Source: Thoreauomyces humboldtii (lineage: Eukaryota > Chytridiomycota > Chytridiomycetes > Spizellomycetales > Powellomycetaceae). Taken from it: a DNA stretch of 23,467 nt. The DNA lies in assembly GCA_027596035.1 (NCBI GenBank), contig JADGJA010000323.1:1-23467 (forward strand). The letters are read 5' to 3'. Each line of letters starts with the position of its first letter. The stretch's first letter is position 1. This document shows positions 1 through 12,000 of this stretch, in pieces. The position numbers and the translations under genes are program-made. The notes under the pieces were generated by a model that was not told the DNA's origin, made no database searches, and was given only the letters and a program-made list of their open reading frames with translations.

Positions 1-28
1 CCACCCACCCGAGAAAAGTTCCTCCCAC

Positions 29-3000
29 ATGACAGTTGAGCCCAACGACATGGCCCCAGAAAAGAGGAAAGGAGAGAACCCACAGAAAGGGTCCGTCGCA
101 GGTTCAAAGAAGCAGAAGACAGCCAACTTGACCTCGAAACAACCGACCATCAGCAGCTTCTTCTTTGCGCCAAAACCCACACCGAACGCAGCTCCCCTTC
201 CCGGCAAGCCACCAACACCACTCACCTCCAACCCAGTCACACCTACGAAAACGGGAGATGGTGATCGGATACCAGAAGCGTCAGAGCATGTGCTTCCCGC
301 CACTTCAAGTCCCACCGTAACTGACTCTCCAGCGACGCCCGCTCGCGGTCGAATACGAAGACGTCCGCTGATTGCTTCCGATGACGAGGACGAGGATGAG
401 GATGAAAATACGACAATGTCCACTCTCCCGGCTTTGCAACCTGACCCGGCCATGTCAATGATCGTTGATCCACCAGCTCAGAAGACGCAATCTAGGCGCA
501 CAGAGTCATTCCGTTTCGATCCCAAGAACGTACGCCCCACTTCTGGTGACGAGAATGTCTCCCAGGAAACGCCCGAACGAGTGAGACTTCGAAACCGCTT
601 TCTTCAAAAGTTCACCATCGATGAACGAAGCTCGCATGGCGAGGCTGTCCAGGACCTTGTCCACGAGGTCAGCGAGCCTGAGGAGGATGTCGAGGCTGAA
701 AAGCCGAAGCGTATCATAGGACGACCCATGCCCAAGAAAGCTCCTGTCAAGCCGAAGAAGTCACCATATACTCCGCTCGAGCAACAGTTTCTGGAGATCA
801 AGGCTACGGCCACGGACTGCCTGCTGTTCATTGAAGTTGGATACAAATTCAGGCTCTTCGGTGATGACGCGAAAGTCGCCGCAAAAGGTTGGATCGGGTT
901 GTGAGAAGAGGATACGGCACGCGGCTCTGCTGAACTGCTCTTCACTAGAGCTTAATATCGTCGCATATAAGGATCATGCCATGTATACCGCGGGAATCCC
1001 CACACATCGTTTGCATGTTCACGTTCAGAAGTATGTAGTAAATTTCGTCCGCAATAAGATACTATTGAGCTGATCGTGTCCCCCTAGACTAGTGCAACTG
1101 GGCTATAAAGTGGGCGTTGTCAGACAGATGGAGACGGCCGCGTTGAAAGGTGCGCGCAAGGAACGCCAGCAGGAAGTCTTCGCAAGTCTCTTACGGAATG
1201 TTCACACCTTTGCAGCCGCCGGAGACAACAAGAGTGCGCCTTTCGTCAGAAAGCTGACCAACATCTATACAAAGGGCACTTTCATCGACGACTTGGAGGC
1301 CGACACTGGAGCGTTCGAGATTCAATCGAGCTACCTCATGTGCATTAGCGAGGAAGCGAACAAGGCAAACCCCGAGAAACCAAACTTCAGCATCGTGGTA
1401 AGCCGGAGTTGCTGGCATATAATCTGAAGCAAACACTGTGCAAACCTAGCACCAGGCTATTCAATTGCACACAGGAGACGTCATCTTCGACTCCTTCGAA
1501 GACAATCACATGCGCAACGAGCTCGAGACGCGCATGATGCATATACAACCTACCGAGATTATATTGCCAGATGCTCCGCTGAGCGATGTTACCGAGAAAT
1601 TGATACGACACCTCTGCGAAAAGTATGAGCTCGTGAAGTGTCTCCGAGCATGTTTCGCATTTGCTAACATGCGGAAACAGCTTTGGGGCGACTGGCGACG
1701 GGGTTAGAATAGAGCGTCTCAAAGATGCGTTTTTGGATCATTCCGATGCACGGAAGGCGCTGGCCGCCTTCTACGAGAAGCCACTGGTCGACGAAGGGCT
1801 TAGGCAAGAAGACGGAACCATACTCGGTGGTAGGTCTACCAGCCAAGTCCATTACAATGCCACCGCACGGTCTGACCAAATATCTGCAGCCGAAATATAC
1901 AGTCAGGCGTTATCGCTTCCTCGACCAATCGTGGTCTGCTTGGCTGCCCTGCTCACCTACCTTGTTCAATTCGGGCTGGAAGGGGTTTTGCGACTCACCA
2001 AGTTCTTTGCACCGTTCGCATCGATGGCGCACATGGTGCTCAACGCCAACACCTTGAGCAGTCTGGAGATCTACCGAAACGAGACGGACTATTCCGAACG
2101 TGGTTCCCTCTTGTCCATCCTCGACCACACCAAAACCAAATTCGGTCGAAGGTTGCTTCGAAAGTGGATCGGAAAGCCACTCGTTCAGAAAGCCGAACTT
2201 CAGGACCGAATCGACGCTGTCGAGGAACTCATGAAGGAGGACGCCGACGAGAACGTGCTAGTCCGGCGAATCAAGGGCTTGGTGTGCCAATTGCCAGGTA
2301 AGCGCACGAAAGAGTGTCGCAGCTCGAACTCTATTGACAACGCTGTCTGCAAGACCTAGAGCGGACCGTGGCTCGAATACATTACGGCCGTTGCGCCCCA
2401 TCGGAACTTTACAACGTTCTTTTTGCCTTTGAGAAGATCACGATGAGCGTTCCTGTCAATGCTGCTGCTCGATTCCGGGGAGCTGTTTTGAAGAAGATAT
2501 ACGCTTCCCTACCCACGATGAAGAAGGCCATCGAAACGTTCTTGGGCATGATCAACGAGGAAGCTGCAAAGAGCAACGACAAGCTCGAGCTGTTTACAGA
2601 TACGTCTCAATGGCCGGAAATCTCGGAACATCGAAATGTAAGGAGCTGAGTAAACGAGATTATGCGAGATTCGCCTAACCGTTACATCCGTTTCAGGCGA
2701 TTTTGGACGTTGAGCGGGAGTTGCAAGAGTATCTGAAAGAAATGAGGAAAGCGACGAAAAGGCCTACGCTATCGTATGCCACAGTGTCTGGGATCGAGTA
2801 CCTGGTGGAGATACCTGCTGGTCAGGCTTCGAAGGTGAGCCGCATGCGTTAGCTTGTTCGCCGCGTCACTGCTGAAATGTTGTTAGGTGCCTGCAAACTG
2901 GATCAAAATCAGTAGCACGAAAGCATACTCGCGGTTTCACAGTCCTTTCGTTGTTGGTCGGTTCAATATGACTTGCACCTTGTTTCTGAGCAAGCCTAAT

Positions 3001-4495
3001 CGTCTGTCCGTCCTGCACATTAGAAAAGATCAAAGAGCGCGATCGTGCTCGCGAGTCGTTGACTGCTGCATGCGAGACGGCGTTCCGTGACTTTGTCAAG
3101 TGAGTCAACATCCTGTGTCTATGCCTACTTGCTTGCGGAATGTAACTCACGAATCGTCGGCGCAGAACCATTGCCGATCAATACGAGCAGCTGCGCGAGG
3201 TTGTCCTCAATATGGCTACCATGGACTGTCTCTTCTCGTTAGCCACTGTAGCGAACCAGCCGGGATACTGCAAGCCACAGTTCGTTGCTGACTCGACAAT
3301 CACAGTCAAGGAGGGAAGGAATCCCATTGCTGAAACTCTGACGCCCTCTTACCAAGCCAATGATATTGATCTGTCGCATGATCAGCGATGTCTGCTTATT
3401 ACCGGGTATGTGTATAAGAAACCGATTGCATCGATTAAGCGATCGTTATTGACCACTCTCTTACAGGCCGAACATGGGAGGCAAGTCTTCGTTCGTAAGG
3501 CAGGTCGCTCTGATCGTGATCATGGCCCAGATCGGATCGTACGTGCCGGCGGAATCGGCATATCTCGGAATCTTCGATTCCGTCCACACAAGGATGGGGG
3601 CGAGTGACGACCTGGCAGGAGGACAGTCGACGTTCATGAAGGAGCTCCAAGAAACCTCCGACATCATGCGTGTGGCCACTCCCCGTTCCCTCGTGATCCT
3701 CGACGAGTTGGGTCGAGGGACATCCACCCATGACGGAACCGCCATCGCGTTCGCTACCCTTCGACATTTCATCGAGAGTATTCGCTGCCTCACTCTCTTC
3801 GTCACCCATTACCCTGTGCTGGGACAGTTGGAACGGGAGTTCCCAGGAGCGCTTCGGAACTGCCACATGGCGTTTCATGAAACTGATGAGCCAGGAGACG
3901 GTAAGAAGAGTATGGGTTTCTGCGGATCAAAGTTTCCGATGTTGACTGCTGTACTACAGCCGATCATACCATCGTCTTCCTTTACACTCTCACCTCCGGT
4001 CTCGCGCACAAGTCTTACGGGTACGTTGAATATTCGCTAATTCCAATACCATCATTTCTTCCACTCACATGAGACATGATGGTCCTCGTAGGATGAACGT
4101 CGCTCGACTAGCAAACCTTCCAAAGCCATTACTGGACCTAGCGCAGTCCAAAGCAAACGAACTGGAGATGGAGACAGAAGCTCGTAAGCTGGAAAAAAAG
4201 TAAGGAGAAAAACTTCATGTTGGCCACAGCGCGGATTCGTCCTGGTCTTCTTTCTGAAAGCGATTCCCACAGGCGATACGACAACTTTGCGATGTTCCGG
4301 CGGCTCGCAAACGAGGCGCGAACTTTGACATTAGAGGATCTGACATTGGTTCGGGATACCGTCCGGAGCGAGGAGGACGGGGGACGGACCAAGCCTGCGA
4401 CAGAAGAGGAAGGGGGAGCGCGCGAGCAAGTCTTCCCTCGGCGCCCTCCGCTCGATCTGACCGTACCCGTCACTAAGGTCGTTTTGAGCACTTGA
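29..4495 (+). CDS. MSH3: DNA mismatch repair protein MSH3 (MutS-beta subunit)
   Basis: MSH3 pairs with MSH2 to recognise insertion/deletion loops in nuclear mismatch repair. Fifteen exons: 29-887, 949-1030, 1088-1397, 1456-1637, 1681-1829, 1890-2297, 2354-2637, 2697-2834, 2887-2956, 3024-3099, 3166-3405, 3467-3900, 3960-4020, 4092-4199, 4273-4495. They join in phase to 1207 aa; human MSH3 is about 1130 aa. A PCNA-binding box QPTISSFF lies at residues 38-45 in a disordered Lys/Pro-rich N-terminus, followed by an acidic stretch. The MutS mispair-binding domain begins near residue 246 and carries [11 protein letters not shown], the MSH3 form rather than the MSH6 FxE form. The ATPase has Walker A GPNMGGKS (about 933-940), GQSTFMKEL, Walker [14 protein letters not shown] (D1012, E1013) and THY. 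All catalytic motifs are intact. The first ATG is used; M8 is an alternative. The gene starts only 28 nt into the window, so its promoter is missing. Confidence 0.95.
1830..1889 (+). other. Probable 60-nt frame-preserving intron in MSH3
   Basis: The stretch starts GTAGGT, has a CTGAC branch-like site near 1872 and ends TGCAG. It is 60 nt long and stop-free, so an ORF reading runs straight through it. Removing it joins GTILG to [11 protein letters not shown], which fits the MSH3 connector. Retaining it would add 20 residues with no counterpart that I recognise in the family. Length and signals match neighbouring introns. Confidence 0.7.
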
Positions 4496-4920
4496 CACCC
4501 TCAGGGCACGCCGGGCACGACCCGATCTCGTCGAAGCTCGACCTCAGACACAACACAAAGGTTGGCCAATGTCTTGCCAGTTCTAAGCTTGAAAATCCGC
4601 GATTTAAGCGGTACATTGTCGGCGCTCAGTCGGGGGGACTGACGTGATCGTTCTCCGGGAGCCGAACAGAATCGACTGCCTGGGTATCCAAAGAGACAAT
4701 GGTTTGGTACTGGAAGGTTCAGATATAATGATATATGCTACCGCTCTCGCCTGTTTAGACTCAGTCGGCTTTCGATGGCAGGCCGCAACTTTTCATACAA
4801 CCCTTCAAATCGTTACTGTGCGGCGAACGTGACTGTGCCAGTCAGCCATCTTGTTCCTTACCCCTTATAATCTTTTTGGCTGAAAGTGAACCGCATCTCA
4901 ACGCCGCATTGTCTATAGCG
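4496..4920. other. Intergenic region, MSH3 3' flank and guanylate kinase promoter
   Basis: This 425-bp gap lies between two co-oriented genes. It should hold the MSH3 3' UTR and the promoter and 5' UTR of the guanylate kinase gene. An AT-rich patch lies at about 4860-4880 (TTATAATC), some 45-60 nt before the next ATG. I saw no convincing ORF, tRNA or repeat. Confidence 0.5.
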
Positions 4921-5888
4921 ATGTCTCTACGTGGGAGTGCAGCGCGCTCGAGCTCTCTCTGTCTTCTTCTCTCCCGCGTCCCTCGCCAGCAACTTCCCCG
5001 CTCATATGTTACCGTCCCGTCTCCCGTTTTTGCATTCCGCTCCCCAAGCAATCGCTCGGCCATAAAACGCGTCCTGGCAGCTGCCGGTCTACTGGGAGTT
5101 GGAGTGGCGGGAGGATACCGCTTCTATAACTCGCAAGGGACCGGCGGACTCTTTGGGGGTGACGGGGATCACAAGAAGAAGACGGGAACCAAACCCGTTA
5201 CTCCTGCTGTACCACCAAAGGACTTTGCGCCAAGGCCGATCGTGCTATGCGGACCATCAGGGAGCGGGAAGTCGACTCTGTAAGCGTCGACGCCTCAGCG
5301 ATTCTCGGTCATCTCGCAGCGTTCACTGACTCCCTCTTGCGTTTTTTTTCAAGCCTAAAACGATTATTCGCCGAATATCCCGAAAACTTTGGTTTCAGCG
5401 TTTCCCACACCACCCGTTCCCCGCGCCCAGGGGAGACGGACGGAAAAGACTACCACTTTGTGTCCCGCGACAAGATGCTAGCCGAGATCTCAGCCAACCA
5501 TTTTCTCGAGCACGCAGAGTTCGCATCGAACATGTACGGCACCTCGTTCCAATCAGTGGACGACGTCCTGGCGGCCAACAAGCACGTGATCCTCGACATT
5601 GACATGCAAGGCGTGCTGCAGCTACAGACTGCACTGAAGTCGGGTCACGTCAAGATGAAGGGCAGACCTCTGTTTCTCTTCATCGCGCCCCCCAACGTGG
5701 AGGTTCTGGAGAAAAGACTGACGGGACGCGGCACGGAGGATGCCGCGAGTCTGAAAAAGAGGTTGGATGCGGCAAAGAAGGAGCTCGAGTGGGGACTGGG
5801 AAAGGGAAACGTGGACGCTGTAGTCGTCAACGACGATGTGGAGAAAGCTTACGGCGAGCTCAAAGCGGCTATCTTTCACGACTCTTGA
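4921..5888 (+). CDS. GUK1: Guanylate kinase with N-terminal presequence and membrane segment
   Basis: The enzyme phosphorylates GMP to GDP with ATP. Two exons, 4921-5279 and 5354-5888, give 297 aa. The intron is 74 nt (GTAAGC..CAAG) and splits the Leu codon just after the P-loop. The kinase core starts near residue 105: P-loop GPSGSGKST at 111-119, GMP-binding stretch SHTTRSPRPGETDGKDYHF, then EHAEF, DIDMQGV and the lid RLTGRGTED. Cytosolic guanylate kinases are about 190-200 aa, so roughly 105 residues are extra. Residues 1-50 are rich in Arg and Ser with almost no acidic residues, like a mitochondrial presequence. Residues 51-66 are a hydrophobic Ala/Gly/Leu/Val segment, followed by a Gly/Lys linker. 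No Met precedes the core, so an internal start cannot yield a full soluble enzyme from this transcript. The family is certain; the location is inferred. Confidence 0.93.
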
Positions 5889-5946
5889 AGAAGAATCAAA
5901 AGCAGTGCGGTACAGATATAATTTACTTTCTTTCGCATCACTGGGC

Positions 5947-8770
5947 TCAATTGTACAGTCTCAGGTAGAGACTCTTGAGTAACCTCGCCTCGCTGCTGAC
6001 GTTATTGCGACCTCCTTCCCGTCCCTTAAACCCACCGTTCGGTCCTGCGCTCCCGTCTCGACCGTCTGACCCTCCCCCCTGACCGCCGTTGACGGATTCC
6101 CCGTCCATCGCACCTCCCGACGGTCCGTTCGCTCCCGCCATCGTGGGTCCGTTGGCCACCACAGCGGGGATCTGACGACCGTGGAGCTCGCACGTGTCGA
6201 AGAACTGGAGGATTTCGAGGAGAACCGGATCCTTGAGAAGGATCATGTGCTTTGCGAGCATCTCGAAGAGCGATGTAAAACATCGTTTCGCGTAGTACCA
6301 CGTGTCGGTTCCCAGCTGCAGGAAACATCGACATGAGATGACGCGCAGACTCCGCCAATTGTACCCTTTTTTTACACGCTACCTTTTTGTTGAAGGGCTC
6401 AAGACTCTTCATGATCCTTGTTATGCCAAATTCGTAGTTGCCCTTTGCGCAATAGAGGGTTCCAATGACGAGGTTGACGATGCAGAGATGATAGGTCCTT
6501 TGCGTAGGATCGTCGAAAGCTAGACGTTCCTCGTCCTTTTCAATCTTTCGCATGAGATCCTCGGCCTCCTCGTTCTGGGATGTCATGATGTACGACACGC
6601 AAAGGTTCGCCAGCACGATCGCTGTCACGTCCAGGATCTTTCGTTACCAGAAGTAGATTTTCGCGTCAGTTTTCCGGAAAAGGCAGTGGGGCAATGCAAT
6701 TATTCCCCCTCTCCGCTTACATTGTCATATGCTTTCTTGACGATGGGCTCGTAGAAGGAAATGGCTTCCTTGTACTTTGCCTCCTGCATGAACAGAACGT
6801 GGGCAACGTTGAGCTTCCACACGTCGTGCTCGTTGCAGAACTCTACGGATTTTCGGAATATCTTCTCGACCATGTGGTAGTTGTCGCGATCCCAGTAGAT
6901 CTTGGCCTGCGCCATGAGCACCGGGATGTATCTGATTCGAAAACATACAAGTTCAGTACCTTCCCATTCCGATCCGTCGAAGCTCCACCAGAGAACCTGG
7001 GGAGGACATTGTTGTTTCTTTCGGCTTACCTTTCCACTGCATCGTCGTACTCGTTGACTATCCGCTTCACCGCTTCCTCGTCGTGGTTCTGACGGGCGTC
7101 CTGCACCTGTTTTGTCAGCTTTCGAAGCATGTCGGCGTGTCGATTCGCCAGGTCGTCGAATTTGTTGTATGACTCTTCGGGCGACGATTGTCGAAGGAGG
7201 CTCGCCTCCACGAACCCATAGATGTACTACAAGAATAAAAGTAATGCATGAGCAGAAGGTTCTGTGCGGACTTCGCGGTTTCGTCATCAAGTGAGCCTAC
7301 TGACGGGATCTAAGGCAACGTCAGCCAGACCGCTGTTCTCTGCCAGGAGATCCGCGGCGAGATCGAGGTACTGGTATTTGATATACAGAAGCAGCAGGTT
7401 CCCGAACGCTTCTGGTGGGGCAGGGACCTGCTGGAGCAGGAAGTTGAGCTTCTCGAAGCCCCCCGTTGGATCCGTGTCCATGTTCATCAACGCCTGGTTG
7501 TGCAATGTGACGGGATCGAGCTCGTGTTCATTTCGAGGTGGCATGTCTGTGAGAGCTTCTCGTGCGGCTTCCACTGTGAAACACCCGAAAGGGTGGTGAG
7601 AAATGCCGAGCTTCTCTGCCAGGAGCGAGGAAGCGCGATGTGATACCGTTTTTGAGATGGTACTCGATGGCGGCTTTCAGATTGAAGGCCTCCACAAGGT
7701 ATGTCTCGTGCAGGAGTAACGAGTTCCCGACACTCCGAACTTCAATTCCTTCTGTAGCCATACCCACACTCAATTCTGAAAATATCTGGTCAGCCGCGTG
7801 TACAGTCAACATGGCAACGACACTATTGCCTGAGCCATACCTGGATGATTCCGTATTCCCTTCTCGATGATGTCCGCGATGTACTTCAGCGCTGGGACGT
7901 ATTGGTTGAGCATGTAGTGGCAAAGCGCGACATTATACGACAGCTCCGCTTGGTATCCCAGGATCTTCAGTGCGTCCATGTAGTGCGCACACGCTTCCTC
8001 GTATTTGCCTTCCTACATTTCCGCGATCAAGCCAATCAGCACATAGATTCAATGATATTGTGACAGATTCCTCGTGGAGTCACCTTGAACAGCAGGCATG
8101 CGGTGTTGATGACGGTATCTGGTTCGTCGGGGGAAAGCTGGTCGATGAGCATCTTGCACCCCGGAAGATCATCCATTCCGTATTTGATGGCTGCCTGAAG
8201 TTTCGAGATCTAAGGCAAGCGAGTTCCTTTAGGAACGTCCATACATGCGCGTGCTTCGCAGAAGCAACGCTTCATGGCCAACCTTTGTCGCACTCTCTGG
8301 GCTGTCGATCAAAGCGCATGCCTTTTGCGCTTCATCGTACATCCCTCCCTTGTACAAGCTCTGAGCATGATACACGCGGTACGAGTCCACCTCCGGATGA
8401 AACCTCGTTAGCTGCTCGTAGCTGGTTCGAGGCATGTATAAGTCCGATCGTTCGAATCCGACACCTTCTTTCCCTCCCCCGCCCGAAGTCTTCCGTACCA
8501 GTTGGCTGCCTGCGGAAAGTCCTGCATCATGTAATAGCAGTATCCGAGCAAGCTCAGGACCGGTCGGCTCTCCGGCGTGGTCCCGAGCTCGTTCCCCAAG
8601 ATCTTCACTACGTCGGCAAACCGCCCGTCCCGGATGTAGGAGTAGATGGTGGTGGTGTATTTGCCCTCAGGGACCTGGAAGAGACCGACTGGAGCTGCTC
8701 CTCCTCCTGCCCCTGGATATGAGGTCCCTGGAGCCATCGAGGTGCGTGGTGGTGCTCCATAGGAAGTCAT
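5947..8770 (-). CDS. IFT70: Intraflagellar transport protein IFT70 (TTC30 / DYF-1), TPR protein
   Basis: IFT70 is a tetratricopeptide superhelix in the IFT-B complex that moves cargo along the flagellar axoneme. Ten exons in transcription order: 8770-8499, 8421-8283, 8209-8084, 8012-7841, 7775-7647, 7573-7305, 7226-7030, 6931-6721, 6637-6383, 6315-5947; all phases match and give 712 aa (animal IFT70 is about 665). Family-diagnostic stretches are KLQAAIKYG, LVEAFNLKAAIEYHLKN, EALTDMPPRNEHELDP, NQALMNMDTDPTGGFEKL, VLMAQAKIYW, VEKIFRKSVEFCNEHDVWKL, YHLCIVNLVIGTLYCAKGNY and GTDTWYYAKRCF. About 30 N-terminal residues are extra and Gly/Pro-rich. Residues about 645-694 form a Gly/Asn-rich insertion before the C-terminal helix, which I do not know from other IFT70 proteins. 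It is tail-to-tail with the guanylate kinase gene (58 bp) and head-to-head with the WDR27-like gene (238 bp). Confidence 0.95.
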
Positions 8771-9008
8771 GATGGCGAGAAGTCGTGTCCTCTGGTGCTG
8801 CCAGTCAACCAGCCTGCGTGTACAGCGGCGGTCGCAACCAAACGGAAACGCGTGCCGTCACGGAGCGTGGCTTGGGTCCGAAGCAGTCGGACATGAACAA
8901 ACCTCACCTCGACCGTCATTCGCTCTCTGTTGCACTCTTTTGGACATTCGAACGAAGAGAGAGAGAACATTCCTCAGCGGACAAGTTGAACAGACTCCCA
9001 AGAGAAAC
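8771..9008. promoter_or_regulatory. Shared divergent promoter region, IFT70 / WDR27-like
   Basis: The start codons of the two divergent genes are 238 bp apart, so both 5' UTRs and core promoters must fit here or overlap. I found no TATA box. A GA-rich run (GAAGAGAGAGAGAG) lies at about 8954-8967. I looked for an RFX X-box on both strands and saw only unconvincing GCAACC half sites. Confidence 0.5.
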
Positions 9009-12000
9009 ATGCTGTCCGGGTTCTCTTCCAAGGGCAAGGTCAAGCGGAACGACACGACTTACCGCGCCGCTCCGGTCTGCGCTTATCGGGCTCGAGCACC
9101 ACTGACCCCGGCTGCTCTAGCGCTGACTGACGACTGGCTCGCCTTCCCCGTCGCCGTCCCTGTCGTCCAGAGCGGTGGGCGGAAAGCTCGCCATCAGCAT
9201 GCTCTGTCTGTAACACGATTGGAAAATGGCTTGGTCGATCTGGAGGCGGATACGCTCCAGCTTCCGACTGCCCACACGAATCCGATCGTAGCGGCCTGCT
9301 TTGGATCGAGAAATACTCCCAAGGCGATCGTCACAGCTTCCACTGACTCTATAGCCATTCGCTGGTTACCGATTGGCCCGCAACTGCAGAGCTTGCCGCC
9401 TTCCACTGTCTTGAAGGAGGATCCTGGAGACGTTGCTCATCTGAGCATGGACGTTTTGGATCGCTACGTCGCGGCTTGCATCGGCGACGATGTGCATGTC
9501 ATCGAAGTTGAAACCCTTCATACCGTCATCTTGCAAGGCCACATTGCAAAGGTCACAGCGTCAGAGTTCTTCTTTCCATCGACCACGAATCCCAACTCAC
9601 AGAACTGGCTGCTGTCCATATCCGAAGACCGGACTTTCAAAGGTGAGTCCCGTTGGCCCTTGGAAAGGGGATGCGAACGCAAGAAAGCTTGACGATGAAC
9701 CCAAGATCTTCTCAGTTTGGGATGTGGCCAACACGTGTTGCCTCTATCAGTCCGCCATCCTTTCGGCATCGCAGTTGACGACCGTCGCCATGAACACGAC
9801 GAGGTTCTGCATCGGTTCCGAAGACGGAACTCTGAGGTTCCACGAATGGGCGCCTCGACGAGGGAATCAGTGCGAACCCCGCTGCTTGAAGGTCCTCAGC
9901 GTTCCTGCCGTCACGGCGCCGTTGGTTCTGGCTGCCGCTGCCGAAAAGGCTTCCGACGAGCCTCAAGTAACGTACGTCAACAGCAAGAATTCCGGTCGCT
10001 TCAGTGCGGTCAAGGACGACGATGCGAGCGGGCTAAACGATGACTTGCAGGTGCTTGCTTCAACCGAAAAATCAACACGTATACATAACTGTCTGACTTT
10101 GCGTCTTGTTTTCACACAGGTCGAACACAGTCCAGCGATTGTCGGACTCAGCTACAGTACATTGAATCCCGGATGGCGACCGCTGGATGATGTCTCCACG
10201 TTATCCGAAGGAGAGAACGATCGACATCAGCGCTTGGTAGTCGGATGCGTCGACGGCTTTGCTCTGATCCATCCGGCGACCTACGAACTCGTTTATCATT
10301 TCGCGTACGAGGACGCCATAGAGCTTGCAGGTGCATATGCGTTCTCGCAACGTGGCAAAGGACTCCGGAATTGCACCATCATGGTGGGAAATGCCTTTTC
10401 AGGAAAAATCACCGTAATCGACGTAAAGGAACGTCCCCCGGAGCTTGAGACAATGTCAACCCCTTCGAATCTCAATCTTCGTGCCATCAGCGGCCAGCCT
10501 TTGAGTGCCATTGTCAAAGAAGCAACGGCCGTCAATCTGAGAGGAAATTGGGGAAACAACGTGTATATGGATTGCATGACGGAACTGAGCAAGATGGGCA
10601 TTCGGTCCGTAGATGACTTGATTTCGGCTGCACCGATCGACTATCCGACGAAGATTCCGGTGTATGTACAGACCACTCTTAACATTATATGCGGCCAGGC
10701 AGAGCCCGTCGCGGCAACTGGACCGACTTTTCGAATTCCAGAGGACCAGGAATATGATGCTAGATCTCCAATACGGCCTAAACCTCGGATGGCGGGGTCC
10801 GCGACTCTAAACAGAACGTCGTCATCTTTTGCAACGAGGAAACCTTCAAAACCAGGCACACTTCGTGACCAGCCAGTTACTTTCCACTCCAAGGTGAAGT
10901 CGTCGGGCTACATCGCGAGCCCACCAGCGAGGACCATGTTCGGAAATCCACGACGTGCTTCCTCAACTGTCCTCAAACCTCGAGCAGCTGCGCCTGTAGC
11001 AGCCGTCTCAAAGGATCGAGATGCGCTGCCGAAACCCAGGGCAGCACCAGCATCGGTAAATCATGGCGGTTCCATCACCAGTCTGGATATGAGTCCATCA
11101 GGACTCTCCTTGGCCACGTCCTCTGCGGATCGTTCGGTTCGATACCATAAACCGCTATCACCAGAAGACAGTACGAAAGCCCTCATTGGACATAATGGAC
11201 CAGTGACCAGCGTAACGTGGAGCGCTCTCAAGACGGGTCCTTATAATCAACTCCTCCTCACTGCAGCTATGGACGGTAGCGCCCGCCTCTGGTCCGTACT
11301 TCAAGCGGAACCGCTTCTTGAGTTTCGATACCTTGACGCCAAACCGAAGACCACCCTCACTCCGAAAAAGGTTGTCCCACCAACCCGCCGTTCCCTACAC
11401 AGCGACATCCTCCACGCTCGATTCTACTACAAGGATCGCTTCATCCTCATTCCCTCGGGTTCATCGACCCACATGTTCACCTACGTCCTCGAGAAGAGCG
11501 AATCGGGATCAGTCAAACCGGGATTGAACTACAACTCGTACAAGCTCGCGACGAGCTTCACGACCTCGGCTCAGAACGTGACGGCCATCGCTTGCATGAA
11601 CACGTCTAGGTCCCATCTCATCCTCACGGCCGCCTCCGACAAGAGTCTGCAAGTCTGGGATGTCGCGCAGGGTAAAGTCGTTCAGGCCATCGAACAGGCA
11701 CAGGAGAGGGCCATCCACTGCATCGGCATATACGACTACGAGACTCCTCCGGCTGTGGCTGCTCATTCATTCTTCACTGCGGCGGTATGACCATCTTTTG
11801 CATTTTTGTCCAGAGCCAGGGTTCATCGGACTCTCCTGATGCGCGTCAAAACTTTTACTCTTGTTCCCAAAAGGTGACGGACTCGATCAAAGGCTGGGAC
11901 ATGAGGACCGGGAAGCCGACCATGCACCTCCACGGACACGTGAACCGATCCGCAAAGGTCGGGTGCTCGCTGTCGCCTTGCGGGCGTTACCTGTTGACGG

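Noticed and set aside
8769..9008. Upstream start for the WDR27-like protein at 8769
   Set aside because: The frame is open but the ATG overlaps the IFT70 start codon, and the 80 added residues are Cys/Arg-rich without WD40 or targeting character.
8771..9008. RFX X-box between IFT70 and the WDR27-like gene
   Set aside because: Only partial half sites (for example GTCGCAACC) were found; none fits the full motif acceptably.
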